A DNA stretch of 29,920 nt from Mageeibacillus sp. UBA1046 (GTDB lineage: Bacteria; Bacillota; Clostridia; Saccharofermentanales; DTU023), in assembly GCA_002316595.1 (NCBI GenBank), contig DCDV01000002.1:46375-76294 (forward strand), read 5' to 3'. Shown here one piece after another: positions 23,495-29,920 of the stretch (its first letter is position 1; each line of letters opens with the position of its first letter). The position numbers and the translations under genes were made by a program. The notes under the pieces were generated by a model that ran no database searches, had not been told where the DNA came from, and saw only the letters and a list, made by a program, of their open reading frames with translations.

Positions 23495-24898
23495 TTAATC
23501 GTTGTAATCGTAAATAGAGGACTGTTTTGGGATGGGAATCGGATATTCCCCCGTAAAGCAGGAAGTACAGATATTATTGCCTAGTATCTTTCGCAATGTT
23601 TCTAAAGGAAGGAATTTCAGACTGGTGGCGCCGATATATTGACGAATTTCCTCCTCGCTTCTGTTGCCTGCAATCAGTTCCTCGCTGGAATGCAGATCAA
23701 TGCCGTAAAAACAAGGATAACGCAGAGGCGGTGAGGCGATTCGAACATGGACTTCTTTGGCGCCGGCAGAAAACAGATGATTGACAATGCGCTTAGATGT
23801 AGTTCCTCGCACGATAGAGTCATCAACCAGAACCACTCGTTTGCCGGCAAGAACACTCCTGACCGGAGAGAGCTTCATCTTTACGCCGCGCTCTCTGTCA
23901 GATTGCCGCGGCTTAATAAAGGAACGGCCGACATATCTGCTTTTAATCAACCCCATCTCGTTAGGCAGGCAGCTCTCTTCAGCATATCCCTGTGAGGCAG
24001 ACAAAGATGAGTCGGGCACGCCGACCACGATGTCCGCTTCGACATCTTCCATTCTCGCGAGTTCCCTGCCGCAGGCTTTGCGGGAGGAATGAACATTTAT
24101 GCCGTCAATGTCTGAGTCAGGACGAGAAAAGTAGATATACTCCATTGCGCAGATGGATGGTTCTCCGGGCGGTGAAAACTGAATAGACTCAAATTTCTCC
24201 TTACCCATCTTCAGCATCTCACCCGGTCTCAGATCACGGGAGAATTCAGCATTGATTATTGTGAAGGCGCAGCTCTCAGAACTAATTGCATAACCGCCGT
24301 TTACTTTGCCAAGACAAAGCGGGCGCAAGCCCAAAGGATCACGTACTGCATACATAGTGTTTTTGGTCATGATGACAATAGTATATGCGCCTCGCAATTG
24401 CTTGCAGGCTGCCAGAATCTTTTCAGCCATTGAGCCTTGCTCACGCTGGATCAAGTGGGCTATGACTTCGGTGTCTGATGTTCCTTGGAAAATACTGCCT
24501 TGCTGTTCAAGTTCATAACGCAGCTCGCCGGCATTGACTATTTCGCCATTATTGGCCAGCGCAAAAGCTCCTTGATGTGCTCTGACCATAATCGGCTGGA
24601 TATTTTCCTGGATATTACCGCCTCTTTTCCCGTAGAGAACATGACCAAGAGCGTGTATGGCATTCTCACCAATTTCATCCAATTTAGCCTTATCAAAGAC
24701 ATCTGTCACCAGCCCTTTGTCTTTGCGTGTGAGAATCTTGCTGCCGTCGCTTGTTGCAATACCGCAGGCTTCCTGCCCGCGATGCTGAAGGCTGTGCAGT
24801 CCATAGTAGGTTAGAACACTGGCATCCTCAACATGATGTAAAGCGAAAATGCCACACTCTTCATTGAGGGAGCTGCCGGACAATTCAAATTCAATCAT
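23495..24898 (-). CDS. purF: Amidophosphoribosyltransferase
   Basis: A 467-residue PurF, the first step of purine synthesis (PRPP + glutamine to phosphoribosylamine). Starting at the ATG at 24898, a 14-residue propeptide (MIEFELSGSSLNEE) precedes the catalytic Cys15 in CGIFALHH, as in the Bacillus-type self-processed enzyme. The glutaminase domain shows HSLQHRGQEACGIA. The PRPP motif VVLVDDSIVRGTTSKRIV is near residues 354-371. YPCFYGID and NICTSCF provide cysteines of the Bacillus-type 4Fe-4S cluster. The start overlaps the rho stop by 8 bp with only AAGAGAA upstream, which suggests coupling. Purine biosynthesis neighbours are absent, so purF is detached from a pur operon. Confidence 0.95.
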   Translation of the reverse strand: MIEFELSGSSLNEECGIFALHHVEDASVLTYYGLHSLQHRGQEACGIATSDGSKILTRKDKGLVTDVFDKAKLDEIGENAIHALGHVLYGKRGGNIQENIQPIMVRAHQGAFALANNGEIVNAGELRYELEQQGSIFQGTSDTEVIAHLIQREQGSMAEKILAACKQLRGAYTIVIMTKNTMYAVRDPLGLRPLCLGKVNGGYAISSESCAFTIINAEFSRDLRPGEMLKMGKEKFESIQFSPPGEPSICAMEYIYFSRPDSDIDGINVHSSRKACGRELARMEDVEADIVVGVPDSSLSASQGYAEESCLPNEMGLIKSRYVGRSFIKPRQSDRERGVKMKLSPVRSVLAGKRVVLVDDSIVRGTTSKRIVNHLFSAGAKEVHVRIASPPLRYPCFYGIDLHSSEELIAGNRSEEEIRQYIGATSLKFLPLETLRKILGNNICTSCFTGEYPIPIPKQSSIYDYND

Positions 24899-26684
24899 TT
24901 CTCTTACCATTATTAGGTTTGATGTTTCCGCGCATGGCTTCAAAAACGGATTTGTCATTGAGGCTGATATTGATAGAGGAGATAAACTGTTCATTGTCTC
25001 TTGTCTTCATCAACAAGCTGATGATTGTCTCGGTTACCGCTGCCGTATCAAGCGATCCGAAGGCTTTTCTAATTCCCCAGACGGCATCAAGCTCCTTGGG
25101 AGACAAGAGCAGTTCTTCCCGTCTGGTACTGGAACGAGTGATATCGATAGCCGGGAAGATTCTCTTCTCCGACAGTTTTCTGTCGAGCAGAACTTCCATA
25201 TTGCCGGTGCCCTTGAACTCTTCAAAAATCACCTCGTCCATGCGGGATCCCGTTTCAATCAATGCGGTAGCAATGATTGTCAGACTGCCGCCGTTTTCAA
25301 CATTGCGGGCAGCACCGAAAAATCTCTTCGGCCCGTATAAGGCTCCCGGATCCAGACCGCCGGAGAGGGTTCTGCCGGTCGGTGTGATCGTCAGGTTATA
25401 AGCTCTCCCCATTCGAGTTACACTGTCAAGGAGGATAACAACATCCTGACCCAGTTCAACCAGACGTTTAGCGCGTTCCAGGACCAGCTCAGTTACCTTA
25501 ACATGATTTTCGGGTGTTTTATCAAAGGTGGAATAGACAACTTCGCCATCAATCGAACGCTGCATATCGGTAACTTCTTCAGGCCGCTCGTCGATCAGAA
25601 GAACGATCAGTTTAGCTTCGGGATTGTTTGTTGCGATTGCTTTGGCGATTTTTTGCAGAAGTATGGTTTTTCCGGCCTTGGGCGGAGATACGATCATGCC
25701 GCGCTGACCCTTCCCTATGGGCGCAACCAGGTCAATGATCCTGGTTGAGAGTTCCTGCCGTGTGGTTTCCAGCACATAACGCTCATTGGGATAAATTGGC
25801 GTCAGTCTGTCAAAATGCGGCCTCTTAACAACCTTATCCGGAGGCTGACCATTCACTTCCTTAACATAGTATAGCGCCTGATAACGGTCATCGCGCTGTT
25901 TTCTTACAGGGCCAACGACATAATCGCCGGTACGAAGATTGAACCTTCTTATGTATTGAGGGGGCACGTAAATATCGTTGTTGCTCTGAAGATAATTCTC
26001 CATTCTGAGAAAGCCGTAATTATCTTGCATGATCTCCAGTACTCCGCCGAATAACTCCTGAGGACTAACTTCAACATCCGGCTTGTCATTGCTGTTATCC
26101 GGGTCATGATCTAAATCCTGCTGTTCTTTGTTCTTTGCTTTCGTTTCAGATGAATCGGCTGTTTTCTTGCCTGCGCTTTTCATAGCACGAGAGCGTTTGG
26201 ATCCTTTAGTTTCGGATGAAGATTTGCCTTTGCCTGACGAAGTTTTTTCCCTTTCAGACGAAGTCTTATCTTTATCAGAGGAGGTTTCTTCTGTACCTGA
26301 AGTCTTATCTTTGCTGTTGATATCCTTAGTCTTGCGAACAGATGGTTTCACTTTCTGCTTATCTGCAGCCTTAGTTTTTTCTGTCTCTTTTGCTTTCGGC
26401 TCATCTGCGGGAATATCTGCAGCAGGCAGATCCTCAGCCGGGACAATATCTCCGGTCGCAGCTTCCGCCGCAACTGGCTTACCCGCCGTTTGTCGGCCGG
26501 CAGTCTCCGCTGCTGATACTTTATCGGCAGGTATCTGACCTAATTTGCCCTCTTCCTGCAAAAGATAGTCCAGCAGCTCCTTCTTAGTCATTTTTCTAGC
26601 CTCAGTGGCAGTCAACATCCCTGCTACCTGAGCGATTACGGTAAGATCAGCTTTCGTCTTACCATGCAAATTATTTTGAGACAT
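24891..26684 (-). CDS. rho: Transcription termination factor Rho
   Basis: A 597-residue Rho helicase. The Rho-N-like start (KTKADLTVIAQVAGM) includes KMTKKELLDYLLQEE. Residues of about 55-200 form a low-complexity insert rich in Lys, Ser, Glu and Asp (SGTEETSSDKDKTSSERE), an insertion seen in Rho of several phyla. The cold-shock RNA-binding domain follows (GFLRMENYLQSNNDIYVPPQ). The Walker A SPPKAGKT is near 333 and the Walker B VILLDSVTRMGRAYN follows. The C-terminal motor ends with SLLMKTRDNEQFI. The ATG at 26684 has GAGGAGA upstream; an upstream in-frame start at 26759 adds leader codons only. It heads the rho-purF-ptb operon with its own promoter. Confidence 0.96.
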   Translation of the reverse strand: MSQNNLHGKTKADLTVIAQVAGMLTATEARKMTKKELLDYLLQEEGKLGQIPADKVSAAETAGRQTAGKPVAAEAATGDIVPAEDLPAADIPADEPKAKETEKTKAADKQKVKPSVRKTKDINSKDKTSGTEETSSDKDKTSSEREKTSSGKGKSSSETKGSKRSRAMKSAGKKTADSSETKAKNKEQQDLDHDPDNSNDKPDVEVSPQELFGGVLEIMQDNYGFLRMENYLQSNNDIYVPPQYIRRFNLRTGDYVVGPVRKQRDDRYQALYYVKEVNGQPPDKVVKRPHFDRLTPIYPNERYVLETTRQELSTRIIDLVAPIGKGQRGMIVSPPKAGKTILLQKIAKAIATNNPEAKLIVLLIDERPEEVTDMQRSIDGEVVYSTFDKTPENHVKVTELVLERAKRLVELGQDVVILLDSVTRMGRAYNLTITPTGRTLSGGLDPGALYGPKRFFGAARNVENGGSLTIIATALIETGSRMDEVIFEEFKGTGNMEVLLDRKLSEKRIFPAIDITRSSTRREELLLSPKELDAVWGIRKAFGSLDTAAVTETIISLLMKTRDNEQFISSINISLNDKSVFEAMRGNIKPNNGKRND

Positions 26685-26789
26685 GTACGATTCTCCTCGA
26701 ATTATCCGGCATATGCCGTTATTGATTAGGGATATAGCTTGTGCCAGAACAAAGCGCAATTATAGAAAGATCAACCCAATTATTCATTA

Positions 26790-26820
26790 TTTAAGAATTT
26801 CTGGATTTAAGAATTTCTGG
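26790..26820. repeat. 15-bp direct repeat in the rho leader
   Basis: TTTAAGAATTTCTGG occurs at 26790-26804 and 26806-26820, period 16 bp, in the long rho leader about 20-50 nt after the inferred start. rho mRNAs are often autoregulated through their leader, so a binding role is possible; this is inference. The rest of 26685-26956 holds the promoter and no gene. Confidence 0.5.
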
Positions 26821-26846
26821 CTGGTTGGGGATGTGATGATATAAAT

Positions 26847-26875
26847 AGTATAAATGTCGTGACAAAAAGCGTCAA
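26847..26875 (-). promoter_or_regulatory. Sigma-A-type promoter of rho
   Basis: Minus-strand TTGACG (26870-26875), a 17-nt spacer and TATACT (26847-26852), each five of six to consensus. The inferred start near 26840 gives a leader of about 155 nt before the rho ATG. Confidence 0.8.
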
Positions 26876-26956
26876 CTGTTAGAATTGGCAATACTGCTTT
26901 AATCTCAAGCTTTTCAGGGATACATCTCTACAAAGAGGGGGCAGTAAAGCTCAGGG

Positions 26957-27964
26957 TTAATTGGTCAAATCGCCGAATTTCTCCATGATGCCTAAAGCGA
27001 GACCTGTGCCGATGGCGACGCAGGATTCAGCATCTTCTGCTACCAAAACTTCAATACCGATTTTTGCAGCCAGCATAAGATCCAGTCCGTATAGCAGGGT
27101 ACCGCCCCCTGTCATAACCAGACCGCGCTGACTTATGTCAGCCATCAATTCAGGCGGAGTTCGCTCCAACACTGAATGCACAGCTTCAAATATCTGGCTA
27201 ACAGGCTCTTCCAATGCTTCCAGCATTTCAGTTGAGTTGAGGGCTAAAGTTGCAGGCATCCCAGTCACTAAATTGCGGCCGCGTACTTCCATGTTCAATT
27301 CTTCTTCCCGCGGATAGGCACAGCCGATGTTGATCTTCAGCTCTTCGGCAGTCTGTTCTCCGATCAGAACATTGTACTTTCTGCGCACATACTTGATTAT
27401 GGCGTCATCAAACTTATCGCCGGCTATCTTGATAGAACTGGATACTACCGGCTGGCATAAGGAAATAACTGCAATATCAGTTGTGCCGCCGCCGATATCT
27501 ACAACCATGCTGCCACTTGCCTGCGTAATATCGATTCCTGCTCCGATTGCGGCTGCAACAGGCTCACGGATCAGATATACTTCCTTGGCACCGGCATTTC
27601 TGCATGCATCCTCAACTGCCCTGGTCTCAACCTGAGTTATCACACTGGGTACGCAGACAATAATCGTCGGTTTAAAATATCGCGCCAGAAAACCTGTGTT
27701 CACACGGTTGATAAAACTCTTAAGCATTACCTCAGTGACCTGAAAATCAGAAATCACGCCGTCGCGCAGAGGGCGGACAGCCTGGACAATATCCGGAGTA
27801 CGGCCCAGCATAAGATTGGCGCTCTCCCCTACGGCAAGTACCTTGCCTGTCTTGCTGTGCAATGCTACCACTGCCGGTTCGCGCAAGACAATTCCTTTAC
27901 CTACAACATAAATTATTACTGTGGCTGTTCCGAGATCAATCCCGATATTTAAACCTAATCCCAT
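26957..27964 (-). CDS. mreB: MreB/Mbl rod-shape-determining actin homologue
   Basis: A 335-residue MreB-family protein of the inner membrane face, which polymerizes and guides lateral cell-wall synthesis. Actin-fold signatures are present: phosphate-1 GIDLGTATVIIYV near residue 8, VCVPSVITQVETRAVEDA, AAAIGAGIDI, phosphate-2 VVDIGGGTTDIAVI and MTGGGTLLYGLDLMLA. mreC and mreD are not adjacent, which favours an Mbl/MreBH-type second copy, but this cannot be settled here. The start has AGCAGGAA eight bases upstream. An 18-bp palindrome lies 26 bp before it. rho follows 272 bp downstream with its own promoter. Confidence 0.93.
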   Translation of the reverse strand: MGLGLNIGIDLGTATVIIYVVGKGIVLREPAVVALHSKTGKVLAVGESANLMLGRTPDIVQAVRPLRDGVISDFQVTEVMLKSFINRVNTGFLARYFKPTIIVCVPSVITQVETRAVEDACRNAGAKEVYLIREPVAAAIGAGIDITQASGSMVVDIGGGTTDIAVISLCQPVVSSSIKIAGDKFDDAIIKYVRRKYNVLIGEQTAEELKINIGCAYPREEELNMEVRGRNLVTGMPATLALNSTEMLEALEEPVSQIFEAVHSVLERTPPELMADISQRGLVMTGGGTLLYGLDLMLAAKIGIEVLVAEDAESCVAIGTGLALGIMEKFGDLTN

Positions 27965-27989
27965 TCTTATTCCTGCTATCTATAAAATA

Positions 27990-28007
27990 ACATATCAATT
28001 GATATGT
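27990..28007. promoter_or_regulatory. 18-bp perfect palindrome upstream of mreB
   Basis: ACATATCAATTGATATGT, perfectly symmetric, 26 bp before the mreB ATG in the 273-bp divergent gap to the TraX gene. Its position fits an operator for mreB. The regulator is unknown. Confidence 0.5.
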
Positions 28008-28099
28008 GAAACAGAGTACTTCGATTCCAATGTTCAAGCTAGATTATCAGTTTAATGCTGATTAATGTATGCCCAATTCTGGTCGCTCTACGGGTGTCA

Positions 28100-28108
28100 T
28101 GATACAAT
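28100..28108 (+). promoter_or_regulatory. Extended -10 promoter for the TraX-family gene
   Basis: TGATACAAT is an extended -10 (TGn plus TACAAT) with no good -35. The start near 28115 gives a 120-nt leader. Confidence 0.45.
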
Positions 28109-28122
28109 AGTTTATCAGCCTA

Positions 28123-28163
28123 GGCAAGAAAGGTAAACTAATAATTCTTGCCGAGTTCTTGCC
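28123..28163 (+). promoter_or_regulatory. Leader with two alternative hairpins before the TraX-family gene
   Basis: GGCAAGAA (28123-28130) is complementary to TTCTTGCC at both 28145-28152 and 28156-28163, so two mutually exclusive 8-bp stems are possible in the transcript leader. No T-run follows. Confidence 0.4.
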
Positions 28164-28237
28164 GAACCTGATGCTTATTATCATTGCCAGCCTTATTCTA
28201 GCTCAGAAAGATAAATTATGTCAGCGAGGTTCAGCAG

Positions 28238-29095
28238 ATGCTTCTAAAAATTATAGCTGCCATAACTATGCTAATCGATCATGTTGGCTATTATTTTTAC
28301 CCCTGGCTTCCTGACGAGGTATATATCACCTTCCGCTCTATTGGCAGACTGGCCTTTCCCATCTTTGCATATTTTATCGCTTTAGGTTACCGGCGCAGCG
28401 GCCATCTGGGACGTTATTTCCTGCGTCTGCTGAGCTCTGCAATAATCAGTGAAGTAATTATTCGCTGGGGTAATGAGTTAGCGGGGATAAATACCCCCGG
28501 CACAAACATTCTTTTCACTTTTGCGGCGGCACTGGGCTTCATCTCGGGCTGGACGCTGCTGACCAACAGCTGGCGTGACAGAGTGGCTAAACTGGAATTG
28601 CTGACCGACACAGGCTCTAAAAACGATGATCGAAATTTTTATCAGGTAAAGTTCAATCCCGGTGACGTGTCTTTGAACCCTTTGCTGGGTATATTGCTGG
28701 GTATTTCCTCCATGCTGGTTTCTTTGGTCGCAGTTGTATATCTAAAGTCGGATTACGGAATTTATGGTGTCTTGACTGTATTCACGTTTCATCTGATTCT
28801 GACCAGACATAAAGATGAATCAGATTTATCACGACTGCTTAACAGTGCGCTGGTCGCAGCAGTTCTTCTTAATGCCGCGACTCTGGTAACATATCACTAT
28901 ATCTTGAATATGCCGCAAGGATACAGCTATCTTCAATTACTGTCCATTTTGTCGGTATTCATCATTTTCAGTGAAAAGGCCGGCAGGCAAGCGCTTTTCG
29001 GCAGCAAGCCGGTAGCATGGAAACGATATTCTCTGTATGTCTTTTATCCCTTGCATATATTTATTTTGTGCCTGATTATCTATCTGATTCGCTAG
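28238..29095 (+). CDS. TraX-family integral membrane protein
   Basis: A 285-residue polytopic membrane protein with the TraX signature: LKIIAAITMLIDHVGYYFYP at the N-terminus, then FRSIGRLAFPIFAYFIALGY, and a closing YVFYPLHIFILCLIIYLI. F-plasmid TraX acetylates pilin, but chromosomal relatives in Firmicutes are uncharacterized and resemble membrane acyltransferases. About eight TM helices are visible, with a hydrophilic loop at about 120-148. The ATG at 28238 has GCGAGG upstream. It is a single-gene unit divergent from mreB. No conjugation genes are nearby, so a transfer role is unlikely. Confidence 0.85.
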   Translation: MLLKIIAAITMLIDHVGYYFYPWLPDEVYITFRSIGRLAFPIFAYFIALGYRRSGHLGRYFLRLLSSAIISEVIIRWGNELAGINTPGTNILFTFAAALGFISGWTLLTNSWRDRVAKLELLTDTGSKNDDRNFYQVKFNPGDVSLNPLLGILLGISSMLVSLVAVVYLKSDYGIYGVLTVFTFHLILTRHKDESDLSRLLNSALVAAVLLNAATLVTYHYILNMPQGYSYLQLLSILSVFIIFSEKAGRQALFGSKPVAWKRYSLYVFYPLHIFILCLIIYLIR

Positions 29096-29110
29096 TTATT
29101 ACACTGTGCA

Positions 29111-29220
29111 GTCATTCCGGACGCTTTGACGATTATAATGACGCTATGGTGTCAGTCAGGACGCTTTGACACTTGTCATGGACTCTATGGTGTCTGTCAG
29201 GACGCTTTGTCAGTATTCAG
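29111..29220. repeat. 40-bp tandem repeat, almost three copies
   Basis: Copies start at about 29111, 29151 and 29192 with the shared core GGACGCTTTG (29119, 29159, 29200). Two copies end in CTATGGT. The array fills the space between the TraX stop and the activase-type gene and includes the latter's stop codon (29197-29199). Confidence 0.8.
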
Positions 29221-29920
29221 CTTGTCTCTGGCATTTGAAAGCATCAGCTTTATGCGGTTTTCCTGATTAACTTTTGTGGCGCTGGGGTCATAATCAATCG
29301 CGACGATATTGATATCAGGGTTGCGAGCCTTAATCGGACGCATCATGCCCTTTCCTACGATCTGGTTGGGCAGGCAGCCGAAGGGCTGAACACAGACAAT
29401 ATTATTCACACCGCTGTCAGCAAGTTCCAGCATCTCCGCGGGCAAAAGCCAGCCTTCGCCCATCTTGACCCCAAAGCTGATGTAATCATCGTTAAGCGCC
29501 ACAATATGCTCAAAGGGCGCCGGTGCCTTAAAGCTCCCCTCTTCTTCAATGAGATGGATGATTTCTCGTTTCTTATTGCAGAGAAAACGGTAAGCGATCT
29601 TACTTAAAAAGCCTTTCACGAAACTGCGCCCATACAGCTTGTAATCAGCTACGCTGCTATATACACAGTAAATAAAGAAATCCAGCAAGCCCGGAACTAC
29701 AACTTCCGCCCCTTCATCAAGCAGGAACTGCTCCAGATTATTGTTCCCCAGCGGCGAGAATTTTACGTAAATCTCACCTACAATTCCGACTTTGACAATG
29801 TCCTTCTTAACCTTGGGGATAGCAGCGAAATCAGCGATTATCCTGCGATAATTCTTCTTACGCCTGCGAGACATTTTAATTGCGCCTTCATCACCCAGGG
29901 CTTGTCCGATATCTTCCAGC
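29197..29920 (-). CDS. C-terminal part of a 2-hydroxyacyl-CoA dehydratase activase-type protein, 5' end outside window
   Basis: The frame is open to the right edge with no stop, so this is the 3' part of a larger gene; the ATG at 29874 is probably internal. About 241 residues are visible. Recognizable parts are VGIVGEIYVKFSPLGNNNLE, EGAEVVVPGLLDFFIY, VALNDDYISFGVKMGEGWLL and VCVQPFGCLPNQIVGKGMM. These match the DUF2229/HgdB-like C-terminal region of the very long activase-related proteins (BadF/HgdC fused to a dehydratase-like part) common in anaerobic Clostridia. They may activate radical dehydratases with an Fe-S cluster and ATP, but their substrates are unknown. C-x-x-P-N-Q-I-V-G-K-G may contribute a cluster ligand. 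The stop lies in a 40-bp repeat. Confidence 0.8.
   Translation of the reverse strand, partial: LEDIGQALGDEGAIKMSRRRKKNYRRIIADFAAIPKVKKDIVKVGIVGEIYVKFSPLGNNNLEQFLLDEGAEVVVPGLLDFFIYCVYSSVADYKLYGRSFVKGFLSKIAYRFLCNKKREIIHLIEEEGSFKAPAPFEHIVALNDDYISFGVKMGEGWLLPAEMLELADSGVNNIVCVQPFGCLPNQIVGKGMMRPIKARNPDINIVAIDYDPSATKVNQENRIKLMLSNARDKLNTDKAS

Noticed and set aside
24899..24994. N-terminal extension of purF from 24994
   Set aside because: It would overlap about 100 bp of rho and put 46 residues before the catalytic Cys; the start at 24898 gives a normal propeptide.
26685..26759. N-terminal extension of rho from 26759
   Set aside because: The ATG at 26684 has a strong ribosome-binding site and the usual Rho N-terminus; the extension reads leader sequence.
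28238..29095. TraX-family gene taken as evidence of a conjugative element
   Set aside because: No relaxase, mating-pair or integrase genes are nearby, and chromosomal TraX homologues are common in Firmicutes.

Overview
The window looks like chromosomal DNA from an anaerobic, mid-GC member of the Firmicutes, most likely class Clostridia. The evidence is the Bacillota-type order rimP-nusA-ylxR-L7Ae-like-infB-rbfA-DHH phosphoesterase, a PurF with a cleavable propeptide and Fe-S-type cysteines, strong GGAGG ribosome-binding sites, sigma-A-like promoters with 17-bp spacers, and part of a 2-hydroxyacyl-CoA dehydratase activase-type protein at the right edge. A genus cannot be read from the sequence. 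I found no insertion sequence, phage, CRISPR array, rRNA or origin.

Layout. 1-7140 (minus): transcription/translation operon, read rimP, nusA, ylxR, L7Ae-like gene, infB, rbfA, nrnA-like gene (cut by the left edge), driven by a clear promoter at 7109-7137. 7426-9763 (plus): small P-loop NTPase, mscL, and an SPFH protein with two C-terminal zinc ribbons, closed by a strong terminator at 9959-9995. 10123-15264: envelope export module of an XXXLXXG-heptad exported protein, an MMPL/RND transporter and a divergent TetR regulator. 15276-19285: small exported helical protein, then an arsenic block (acr3 and arsR on minus, a divergent FAD/NAD disulfide oxidoreductase on plus) around a palindrome-rich intergenic region. 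19415-19490: tRNA-Thr(UGU). 19691-22286 (minus): membrane-anchored hypothetical protein and a MATE exporter. 22571-27964 (minus): mreB/mbl, then rho-purF-phosphate butyryltransferase as a tight operon. 28238-29095 (plus): TraX-family membrane protein. 29197-29920 (minus): C-terminal part of the activase-type protein.

Most of the window is housekeeping. The unusual content is at small scale. First, arsR has no complete reading frame from a conventional start codon; the best full-length start is AUU behind a near-perfect Shine-Dalgarno. Second, a 55-bp tandem duplication at the MMPL 3' end has changed the frame of the C-terminus and moved the stop codon. Third, tandem repeats recur at gene ends and in intergenic DNA (29-bp, 12-bp, 40-bp and about 54-bp units), in two cases with a stop codon inside the repeat. 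Fourth, several promoters or leaders carry perfect dyads. I do not see a clearly new multi-gene system. The TetR/MMPL/heptad module and the ars/oxidoreductase divergon are the best candidates for functional follow-up.
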